Both the position numbers and the translations under genes were made by a program. From contig JAGTTD010000001.1 of NCBI GenBank assembly GCA_018398585.1, positions 30,077,438 through 30,141,437 on the forward strand: 64,000 bases of DNA. The letters run 5' to 3'. The notes beneath the pieces are model-generated. The model did not search any database, was not told where the DNA came from, and worked only from the letters and a program-made list of their open reading frames with translations. This document shows, one piece after another, positions 9,801 through 21,800 of the stretch; the first letter of the stretch is position 1, and every line of letters starts with the position of its first letter. This DNA is from Simmondsia chinensis (lineage: Eukaryota > Streptophyta > Magnoliopsida > Caryophyllales > Simmondsiaceae).

Positions 9801-12800
9801 TTTCAGCATCGAGTATGATTTAGCGATTTCCTAATTATGTCTAGAATTGCCATGATAATCTTTGGAAGCTTTGCTCAAATTCATATAATGAGTTGTTGAA
9901 TACTTCAATATGATGTTTTGGTACTTTTCTCCATCCTCTGAAGGTGTTACTTTTAACAATTGACACCCTTGCTTGCAAGGTGATTTTAACAGATGCTGAG
10001 TTGAAAAAGAAATTAAATGTTTTTCTCAATAGGTTTACAATTATTTGGCTACCAACTTAACAGTGAGGCGAGGTATTGTTGTGCACTACGGTGTTTTAAT
10101 GCTCCAAAACAATGCTTTTGTCATGCATGCGATGTGAAAGCCAACAAATTTTTAAAAAATGATGGCAATATTCTCCAAAAATTTCTAAATGAGAATTACA
10201 CCTTATAGACTCATAGCTACTTTCAAGGGTTGAGATCCTAACGGGAAAAGATTGAACTAAAGGAGCTATCTTATATTCAAACACATTACAATGTTCAGCT
10301 TTCCCACTTTGAAGTCAACTCATTTTTATAATTTATGATAGGTCCTTATTGAGCCTTTTAGCTCATCGTTCCGTGTGAACCACTGTTTTCAAATGCTATC
10401 CAAAGACAAGTTGCTGGAGCACCGGATAGACTTACCCAAATTAGGCTGACATCATTTTTGTAGTGAAGGTTTTAATTCATATTTTTAGTGCAGGGTTTAG
10501 TTCCCCTGCTTTTGGAGATATTTAATATTTCTCATGTGACTTGAATATTAGTTTGCAGCAAAAATTACTCTATATGTTCGTTTTTGGAAAATAAATTATT
10601 CTATATGTATATATTACTAGTACTTCATTCAAGGTAGGTTGTTCTATTACTTTCGAATATTTTAAGCCTTATAGGCTTCCACCGAAGCTTACCACATGTA
10701 ACCCTAATTCCACCTTGGTTGGGGTGTTACAACTTTGCATGGGACTGGGATGAGAAGAGAATGAGGTTTTAAGCTAAATTCAAGAGAAGGGAAACAACGG
10801 AAAATGACTTCTTTCTCCAGGCTTTCCCTTCAAATCTTTTTTTGCTATTCAATCATCTAAGCAAATAATAGAACGGGGTTGGGAAAGAACTTCTTCCCAA
10901 CCAAATGGGACATAAGTACTTAAAACCACCGCAATCAAAACTTCTTTCCCTTTAAAATCAAGGTCTTTTATGGTCATTATTTCTTAACAAGCTTAATACT
11001 CATGATTGTCTGCAGAAGCGTAGATCTTTTAAGACATTGTCTCTGGGGATCTGTGTTATGTCCTTCCAAAATGTGAGACGCACGATCACTTATTTTTGCA
11101 TTGTACAGTGGCATGGGATTTATGGTGCAGATTTTTTTCCCCTCTTTGACCAATCATGGGTTGCTCCAAGATTAGTTGACAGTATTCTGCTGAAGAAACT
11201 ATATGGCTTAAGGAAGGGGAAAGGTTTCTTGACATTATTCTCCTAGACCAAGATTGTGATTCTGTGGTGTATATGGTTAGAAAGGAATGCAAGGATTTGT
11301 AAAAATCATTATACACCAGTTCATTTCTAGTGGGAAAAGGTTGTCTTTCTCAGAGCTTTGTGGACCAAGAGCTTCAAGGGCTTCAGTGATATAGCTTTAG
11401 CTGATTTGCAGAGGGCTGGAGGGATTTGTGTTATTAGTTGCATTTTTTATTCTTTATTGTCTTTAATTTTTTTCCTTGGTTGTGTCTTAGGGACATCTTT
11501 AACTTTTTATACATTCTTTCTCTCTTAATGATAATTTTTTTTTTTTTTCCCAATCCAAAAATATAAATAAATAAATCTATCACCTATGTTAAGAGGCACC
11601 AACTGCAGTATTTTTTTGAAAACAAAACGGTTTACATGAGTGGGAGATAGGAAATGATTTACAGAAGCAAAAACCAGAAACAGACTCCAAACCAATATGA
11701 CATGACTGCGGCATGCTACTGGTCCAGCAAATAGTTCATAGTGTTGAGGGTGTCAAGTGGTGAGCCCACATCTCAAAATAAAATTATCATGGGCCAAAGG
11801 ATAAGCACATAGGGTTTGACAGAGAAGGTAGTCCAAATATAAGGGGATAAAATTGAAAAATCCGAGAAAACAAAGCAACTAAAAAGTTCCACCAGAGCTC
11901 AATGTGATAGTGACAGATTCAAGTAACACTTGGTTTTTTTGGTAAGTCCAGATATCTCGATAGGGTAATATGAACACAAGATTAAGAATGCCACAAAGCT
12001 TCACTTCAGACAGCCACGCGGGGTAGATGCCCCTCTTCTAGTAATTAATACATTAAATGCTCACAAATCTCTAGGCTCTGTCTGGCACAAGTAATTGGAA
12101 TTGGACTGTTGAATTGCAATTCCAATTCCAATTCTGATGGAATTGAAATTCCATTGTTTAGCTCATCAAAGGAATCGGAGGTCGGAATTATAATTACATA
12201 ATGATTCGAATCACTAAGGGTTTTCAGGTCAATTGAGTTGGAGTATTTCAAGTTTTAAATCAACTAAGGTTGGATTTTGGTCAGAGCAGCTCAGATTGCG
12301 CTCAAGTTCTCATGATCGAAGCGATTCACTTTGAGTTCAAGTTATTCAAGTTTCGAGTCAAGTTAACTCAGATTTTCAGTTAGTTGGGTTAAGTGTTTTA
12401 GGGATTTAGGCTTGTTATGATCTGGTTTGAGTTCATTTAAGTCATTTCAAGCTCGAGTCATCTTAGTTTTGGGACAAATGAGTTGTATCATTTCAAATTT
12501 CAAGTCATCTTAGGCTGAGTTTAAGCTGGGTCAGGTCATTTTGGGCATGGGTTGTATTAAGTTTGGGTCAATTTGGTCGGGTCCCTTCCACTTTGACTCA
12601 ACTTGTTTGCATCACATTCAAGTCGAGTAGTTCCATTTTCTGGATTTGAGTCATCTCGAGCTTTAGGTTAATCAGGTTGGGTCACTTTGGACTTTGAGCT
12701 AACGTGATTTCGGTCATGTTAAGTTCAAGTTATTCGAGTTGGGTGATTTTGAGGTTCGGGTCAAATTTTAGGTTGTGTCTAAGTCTTTAGATTTTGAAAC

Positions 12801-15800
12801 ATTTCGGATTTAGGTTAATCAAATAGGATCATTTTGGGTTTTAGATCAATAGAGTTAATATGGAATTGCAATTCCTTACCCCCACCCCCAAGGAATTGGA
12901 AAGTATGATTTTCACTTAAAATCCAATTCCATGGAATTGGGCAATGGAATTGTATTTCCAATTCCATTAGGTGAACGGGCCCCAATTCCATCCCCAGCCC
13001 CAATTCCATGCTCCATACACAACCTAAGTGATTCCCCTATTTCTGCTTTTGTCATTAAGATGGTGATTGTAAATCTCATATTTCATTTTCTAGGCATTCG
13101 CATTATTGGAAAATGCTCACAAATCGCATGTCAATGTTGAATGCAATCAATCACTCGTGATTGAACGCGGTGTTTTCATTTTAAAAATACTGATGCCTTC
13201 ATCATCTCCATTGAGTCACTGACCAAATCCACTCCAAAAAACCACTATTATCCTTCATGTTCAAGTATATTTTACCTTTCTATTTCCTCCTGGCCCCCTT
13301 TCTGATTCAAACCAGCTTGTAAACGTGTGATGCAGATGGACAAGGAATGAAAACTTATTTTAGGAAAAGATTTAAAATTAGGAAACTTTATTATTATACC
13401 TTTTATATGTATATTTTATTCCTATTTTTATGTTTTGCTTGGAACCCAAGTATTAGTTAGCCTATAAATGGGTTGTAATCTTGTAATCTTGTTCTAGGCA
13501 TCTCTGCCATTATTGAATTCAAGACTTATACTTTGAAAATCAAACACTTTGATTTCTCTTTCTAGCACAGGGCTGCTAAACCTAAGCACGGGATTGCTTA
13601 GTAGGGTTGGGCACGGGGCTGCTCAATCAATTATTGGTTACTTTGCTCTCTTTGTCACAATATCTCCATCAACTGGTATCAGAGCTCTTGGTTCAAATCT
13701 ACTATTCCGTTGCTTTCCCAAATAAAATATAAATAAAAAAGTAAAAATAAAAATCCCAACCAAAACCATGTCAGAACCCCAAATCCTTCGCCGGCATTCT
13801 CAATCCCCCGCCACTGTCACCTACGCCCCTTGCCGTCAGCTCTAGTGGAACCCAAACCTAGCAGGAAACCGAAACACTTGCGGAAAGTTCACTTGGCTCC
13901 CGAGGTATTTTTGTTAGTTCTTCTATGAATTTTGGATTTTAGGCAATTAGTAGGTTGTTTTAAGTTTATTTGCAAAGACTTGACTGCCTGTGATATGTGT
14001 AGATTAAGGTCAGGCTAACTTAAAAAAAATAATAATAAATTCTCAAAACAAAAAAAAAGACCATTATATAATTTCTTTCATTCAGTTTTAATTTCTTGTG
14101 TGTGCTTTGCGTTAGTTTATGGTTGATTTACTCTTTGTTTACTACAGTTTAATATTTGCATAGTTTTTATTTTTATTTTTTCTAAAAAAAAAAAAAGAAA
14201 AAACAGTTTCTGCTTGTCAAAAAAAAAAAGTTTCCCTTTCCTTCCCCCCCACCCCTCTCTTTTCTTCTATTGTCGTTAGTTTGGGGATGAATAGCTCGAT
14301 ACAAGAAAGTCTTAACCGTTTGAATGGGTCCATAAGGACACTGAATGCTAACATAGCCTCCATGAATGTTAAAGTTGATGTTGTTGAGACTGAATCTAAG
14401 AAGACAAGGCATGAATTACATGTCACCATTGAAGATGTTAGTGTGCTTGGTAATCACTTTAAGTCTATTGATAGGCGGGTAACTGCATTAGAGGGTAGGG
14501 TTGAAGCTCAGGTGTCCCAGTGACTAGTTGGTGCCCATAGCACGGACAACCCAACCCAGGTCGCAGGTAACACTACCCTAGACTTTTCTTTTACTCGGGC
14601 AATGTCCCCTCACTTGCCTATGCGTCCTCCGCCGATGGCTCCTGTTCACCTTAGTACTCCTAATACTAGGAGGAGAATCCCTAGAGACACTAATGTCCCC
14701 AGAGTCCAAGATAATGAGGCTCCTTTTAATGGTGATGGGGATGACCCCGATGGCGATGGCCCTGACTCTAATGATGTGGAGTTACTTGAGAACCCTAGGC
14801 ATTATCGCCCATACGATAGGTATCGAGATAGGCATCATTGAACCATTGCCCCTGTCATGAGTATGACCAACCTAGATACCATGATGACTCTTTTGATGTC
14901 ATCAAAAAGGTCAAAGTTGATGTCCCTGAGTTTGATGGAAACCTTGATCATAATGCTTTCCAGGATTGGTCAAAGCGTCTAGAGGACCTATTTGACTTTT
15001 ATAACTTCTCTGAGGCCGCGAAAGTTCGTTACACTAAGATGAAACTTGTTTGCCCTACCAAGAAGTATTGGCTTAGTGTTAGAGAGGACTAGAGCATTTG
15101 GGAGAGCCTCCCATCACTCTTTGCGTTGAGATGAAACACAAGTTGAAGGAAAAATATCTCCCACCTTTCCATAGGAAGCAACTGTTGGACAAAAGATTAA
15201 ATCTAGAACAATTGTCTTCTAGTGTGGATGACTAATTCATTAGGTTTGAGGAGCTAAAATTTAGATGTGATATTAGTGAAGAGCCATGGGTAACTGTCGC
15301 CAAGTTCATCAATGGTCTTAGACCTAGGTTGAAACAAAATGTCAACACCTGATCCCCTGAGACTTTGATGGATGCTCATCAAGCAACTTTGATTTTTGAG
15401 ACCAACTAGAAGGGGTCTTCTTCAAGCAAAGAGGCTTCTTATTGCCAAGAGTCTTAGTCTCATAGGTTGACTTCCCAAGTTGATGAGTCTGAAGCTTCCA
15501 AGAGCATTCCTTTTCAATAGCCCAACCATTCCTCCCAGCCTTCTTATAAGGGAAATAATCAGGCTAATCAAGTAACTAACTCTTGTAAGGGGAACTCTTC
15601 TTAGGGTAAACCCTCTTACTCTCAATCCTTTAACTCCTCCATTAAATGTCATGGTTGTGGAAAATATGGCATCCTATAGCCCGTTGCCTCTATGTAACCT
15701 TGCAGTGACACGTAAGGAGCCTATAGAGCATGTTGATGAGAATGATCACGCCGACGAGGTAGTTGACCCTTTAGAGGGAAGCACTGAGTCAAAGAGTGAA

Positions 15801-18800
15801 CATGAGGAAGTTGATTGCGGTGAGAATTACCTAAATGTCACGAGATGTATCCGTTCTTCCCCTAGTAGTAATGATGATGGGAAGTGTACTAGCATTTTTT
15901 GAGACTAAAGTCAAATGTGGTTTGATAGTCGTGCCATTAACAAAATCACAGTTAAATATAGGTTTCCCATACCTAGGCTTGATGATAGGTTAGAACAAAT
16001 GGCTGGTTCTCAAAGATTGACTTGCGTAGTGGATACAATCAAATTCGGATTTGACCTTGAGATGAGTGGAAAACTGCCTTTAAGACTCAGGATAGATTGT
16101 TTGAGTGGCTAGTCATGCCGTTTGGGTTATCCAATGCTACTAGTACCTTCTTGAGGTTTATTACTCATATCCTTCGTCCCTTCCTTGGTAAGTTCTTAGT
16201 GGTTTATTTTGATGACATCCTAATCTTTAGCAAGTCTCAAAAAGAACATCTAGAGCACCTTAGGAAAGTTTTTGGGGTTCTAAGAGACCAACGGCTTTAC
16301 ATCAATTTGAAGAAGTGTTCTTTCGTGCAACCTCAAGTCTCTTTCCTAGGCTTTATAGTCTGCTTCTGGCATTTCTGCTAATTCTGAGAAGGTCAAGGAC
16401 ATAGTTGATTGGCCTAAGCCTACAACCATCTCTGAGGTTAGGAGTTTTCATGGACTTGGTTCCTTTTATAGGAACTTTGTCAAGAAGTTCAGCTCTATTC
16501 TCGCTCCCATCATCGATTGTCTCAAGAAAGGTGGGTTTAAGTGGTCTAAACAGGCTACGAAAGCTTTTGCATTGATTAAAAAGAAATTGACTCAAGCACC
16601 TGTTTTGCGTCATCCTAATTTTAGTAAGGTCTTTAAAGTTGCTTGTGATGCTTATGGCGTAGGCATTGGGGATGTCTTGATTCAAGAAGGGCATCCAGTT
16701 GCTTTCTTTAGTGAAAAACTCTCTTATCAAAAGCATGCTTATAGTACCTATGAGAAGGAGTTCTATGCCATAGTCCAGTCTCTTAAGCATTAAAGATACT
16801 ATCTTTTGCCCAACAAATTTGTCCTTTGGACTAACCATGATGCACTTAAATGGATAAACCAACAAAAGAACATCAAAGAAAAACATGCTCAGTGGGTAGA
16901 ATTGTTGCAAGATTTCAAGCATCGTTCTAGGGCAGAGAATAAGGCTGCCGTCATTGGACTTCTTCCATAGTAGGCTTTGAGAGAATAACTTGTCTTGCCC
17001 TAATTTTGGTGTTATTTACGAGGAACTTCTTAATGGTGACCGCAAGGAGTTTGATAAGTACATGATCATTGATGGTTACCAATTTCAAGGTTCTAAGCTT
17101 TGTGTTCCCCGAACTTCCCTTAGAGATTTCCTTATCTAGGAACTACATGGTTGGAGTCTTGCTGGTCATCAGGGTCGTGATACTACCACTCTGTCAGTCA
17201 TGTACCGTTTCTATTAGGCATCTTTGAGACTAGATTTCACCCATGTTGTGCCTCAGTGTCGTACTTGCTTGGAAAAACTAGGAAGCAAAATACAGGGCTC
17301 TATACTCCTCTTCCTGTCCCATACACTCCTTGGAGAGACCTTAGCATGGACTTTGTCTTAGGCCTACCTAAAACTACAAGAGGTCATGATTTTATTCTTG
17401 TTGTGGTCAATAGGTTCTCTAAGATGGTCCATTTTATTCCTTGTAAGAAGACTACCGATACTTCATATGTGGCTAAGATCTTATTTAAGGAGATTGTGAG
17501 ACTTCACGGGTTGCCTTCTTCAATTGTGTCTAATAGGGATGTCAAGTTTATGAGTCACTTTTGGAAGACACTTTGGAAACTCTTTGGCACTCACTTGAAG
17601 TTCTCGTCTACTTTCCACCCTTAGACGGATGGCCGAACTGAGGTGGTTAATAGGGTTAGGTAACCTTCTTAGGTGCCTTATTGGGGATAAGCCTAGTAAT
17701 TGGGACTTAATCCTACCGACTGCTGAGTTTGCTTATAATAATTCTGTTAATCAGTCGACTAGTAAGAGTCCTTTTGAAATTGTTCATGGTGTGGTTCCTT
17801 GTCTCCCCATTGATCTTGTTCCACTCCCACTTGATTTTCGCCCATATGAATTTGTTGAAAATTTTGCCAAACATGTTGTGATGTGCATGCGGATATTATG
17901 CACAAAATTGCAAAAAGTAATGAAACTGTAAGCTTGCTGCAGATGTGCATCATAGGAAATTGGAATTTAACGAGGTTGATTATGTCATGCTCTGCATAAA
18001 ACCTAAACATTACCCTAAACACTCATGTAAAAAATTGTTTGCCCGATCTGATGGCCCTTATCGAATTATTTGTACACTTGGGTCTAATATTTATTTGCTT
18101 GAATTATCTCCTCACATGCCTATTAGTCCTATTTTCAATGTGGAGGATCTAACACCATATTGAGGTACCTTTGAGCCTCCTACTTCTTCTGCTAGTGTTC
18201 AGGTGGTTTTGCAACTTCTTCTATTTGAGTGCCAAAACTGCCACCTACACCGCAACGTGTCCTAGATGAGATTGATGCTATTGTTGATAATGAGATTGTT
18301 AGTACTGTCGATGGAGCATATCAGCACTACTTGGTGCAATGGAGAGGACACCGCTTCTGATAATTCATGGCTTGTTAAGAATGATGTGCGCCGGGCTTGG
18401 TACTTACCAAACCAACTCTCCGGCGGCAAGTTTTTCTTTTCTTTTTTTTTTTTTTTTTTTTTTATCATGGTGGCAAGTTTTTCAAAGCTGAGGAAAATTG
18501 ATGCAAAAGGACAAGGAATGAAGACTTATTTTAGGAAAAGATCTTAAAATTAGGAAACTTTTATTATTATACCTGTTATATTTTTATTTTTATGTTTTGC
18601 TCAGAGCCCAAGCATTAGTTAGCCTATAAATACTTGGGTTGTAGTCTTGTTCTAGACATCTCTCCCATTATTGAATTCAAGAATTATACTTTAAAAATCA
18701 AACACTTTTCTCTTTCTAGTACAGGTCAGCTAAACCTAAGCACGGGGTTGCTTAGTGGGCTGGGCACAGGGCTGCTGAATCAATTATTGGTTACTTTGTT

Positions 18801-21800
18801 CTCTTTCTCATGATATCTCCATCAACCTGTAAGACAGGTGAAGCGCTACATCTTCCCAATGTGTTGAATCGTTGGATACTAATTCTCAAACTAAAGAAGC
18901 ACAGATTTGAGGACAGAAGCATTGACTTGAAGCTAAATTGATTTGGAACTACAAGAACATGATGACTGTGGATGTGCATCTGGGTTTCATTCTCTACCCC
19001 GCTAATACACCAATATACCCCGGATGGTAATATAATGTAATTGCTTTCTTTGCAGAGTAGACACCTTAGATGCGATCGTGGTTACATTTAACGGTACCAA
19101 TGACCACAACGGCCCCAACGCCTCTCTCATCTGTAAGCTTCTTGACATGGTGGATTACTACATCACGGGGACGTGTAGTTGGCGACCACACCGAGACTGC
19201 CCCCCTGTCGAGATTATTAACGAGATGGTGGGTTCACAAAGGTATCTTCCATCACATAGGTGGCTTTTGGAAATCGCCCAGTATAACATGTTACCCAGCA
19301 ACCACCAGTAGGAGTGGAAAGGGACCTAGAATTTTTATACCGACTTTTTGTAAGTTAGTGAATTACTTTTGGCCTTACATAAATCCCGTCTTTGTTATCA
19401 ATACAAGAGAGACTAGCTGATGACAGCGATAATGCACTTCCCGTGCCTCATTATGAGGGGTCTGCCGCAGCTATGGGTTCAACACAATAGAGTCAAGATT
19501 TACATGTCACTACAAGATGGACTTCCCATGGAGCTCTCTTTAGTGAATATAGGTTGTATGACCAGCCGCAGGAAAAGGCGAGGGAAGATGAGCCTGGGCA
19601 CGCTAGTACATCTCAAGTGACAGGCAAGTGGACTTAGCATGGAATCTTGGATTGACAACTAAGAAGCACGGATACAGGTAGGGATACGATAAACGATACA
19701 AATATTGATACATCAACACCTAATTTTTCAAGAAAACTAGGATACCTTTGAGACACTTTACTCCAAAACTACGCATTTTCTTAGATATATATCCAAGTAA
19801 TTGATGAAAAAACTAGAGTTATAAATTTTTTATAAAAAAAAAAAGATAAAAAGATTATAATAGCTTGAGGGGAAAAAAAAAAAAAAAAAAAAAAGGGCTT
19901 AACTGAAATAGCGCAAATTCAAGCATATTAACAAAAAAAATTAACAAAGGTTCCAAGCCAAGCTCCCACCGCTGTAGTTGAGTCGCCTCTTTCCCCGTTG
20001 CTTGCTCGCTCTCTTTCTCTCACACCCTCCCCCCACCTGGCCTAATAGAGGCCACCTCCTTTTCTAATCACTCTCTCTCTTTTAAATTGTAAAAAAATAT
20101 TAATTTTTTTATCAAAATAGCTATAAGACATTTGATAATATTAGTTTATTTACAAATTTAATTTAAATATAATTATAGTAAAATTTATATAATATAATTA
20201 TTTGATATGTATATTATTATATTATACACATATAATAATATATTATAATATTATATTTTTAAGGTCAACCATCAAAAACGTGTCGGAACATATTAAAAGC
20301 GTTTCAAAAACGTGTCGAAAATTCAAAATTTAAAAAAAAAAAAAAAAACCGGATACCTTTTTCACGTATCAGACACGTACCGAAAGTGTGTCGGAAACGT
20401 GTCGGAAATTCAAAATTTTAAAAATAAATATTCAATACTTTTTTCACATATCGAACAGGTATCGAAACATGTTGGAGGCGTGTCAGTGTAGAATACATGT
20501 CGGACACTGATACATAAGCCAGGTGTGGAGGGAACTAAATTTTATATGTTATTATACTTATTGAAGTTCATGTATTTTTTTTTATTTCAGTATCTTTTTC
20601 ATTAATGAATTCTTTGGTTTTATATTTTATATTCCTCATAGCAAAGAGTGATCAGTCACTCGCGTCTACATACAACAATAACAAAAGCCTTGTGCCTCAA
20701 AAAGGCTCCCACCGAGGCAGGATCTAGGGAGGGTAAGATGTGTGCAGTTTATCCCTACGGGGTGCCACCCCTGTAGAGAGGTTGTTTCCAAAGGGCCCCG
20801 AACCCTACCCAAGTCAAATGAAACCATGCATGTCTAATACAAACAAACACTGCTCAAATCAAATAAAGTAGCAACAATAACAAACATGCAAGCCAAGGGG
20901 CACTATAAACCAGCATCGGCATGCTCCACAAGTATTTTTAATGGCCACTCGGCTCTATCTAAGGTCATCTCTCCAATAAGGTTTAGATAGGTAAAATCAT
21001 GTCTAATCGTCTCCAACCAACTTTTCCTTAGCCTACCTCTACCTCTCTTACAATGTGTATTATGTAGTTGTTTATATTTCCTAATAGGGGAGGTAATTGG
21101 TCTCCTCCTAACATGTCCAAACCATTGCAGTCATCACTCCCGCAACTTCTCTTCAATGGGAGTTGCACCTAATTTGTTTTGTATAACGCGATTTCTAATC
21201 ATGTCTTCCTAGCGCGTACACATATCCACCACAACATCCTCATTTCAACCACTTTTAACTTTTGGGTATGATGTTGTCGTTTAACTAGCCAACATTTAGC
21301 ATCATATGACATAGTCAATCTCACTACGTCTTATAGTATTTTGCCTTCAATTTTAGCAAAAACTTTTTATCACGTAGTATCGTTGAAGCCATCTTCCACT
21401 TACGCGATGCCCACTTTAATCCGATTATTAACATAGTCGTCAACTTTGCCATCTTGTTGCACCATGGAGCCCAAACATAACATTCTTTTTTGGTATGCAT
21501 TATGTCTCAATCTTCACATCCTTTGCACTTGGTCTAGTTTTGTTACAAAAATTAAATTCCATATACACAGTTTTAATTTGCTGAGCCAAAAATCTTTCAT
21601 TCTATTGCACTTCTCTCCAGTTCCAGCTTGTCATTCTCTCCTTATCTTGGCTCGCTTGCCAGGACTATATCATTTGTAAAAAGCATATCCCTTTGGATGT
21701 ACTTAGTGAGCTCGTACATCACCAGAACAAACAGAAAAGGGCTCAAGGATGATCCTTGATGCAACCTAACTGTAATCGGGAAAGCATTGGTCTCCCCTCA

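Larger units (their letters stand above)
13328..18824 (+). mobile_element. Ty3-type chromovirus (Reina-like), element 1, defective
   Basis: This 5.5-kb element has LTRs at 13328-13671 and 18499-18824, a tRNA-Met-type primer site after the left LTR, gag, a partial pol and a chromodomain, in the order of plant chromoviruses. Near-matching flanks (acgtg, acctg) look like a diverged 5-bp duplication. It has many stops, mostly TAG or TAA where its relative (25790-31505) keeps CAG or CAA. About 0.8 kb with the protease and the start of reverse transcriptase is missing. It lies in intron 5 of the RRM gene, opposite to its transcription. Confidence 0.9.

Noticed and set aside
16353..16922. 189-residue minus-strand open frame
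   Set aside because: It is the antisense shadow of the RNase H region of chromovirus element 1.
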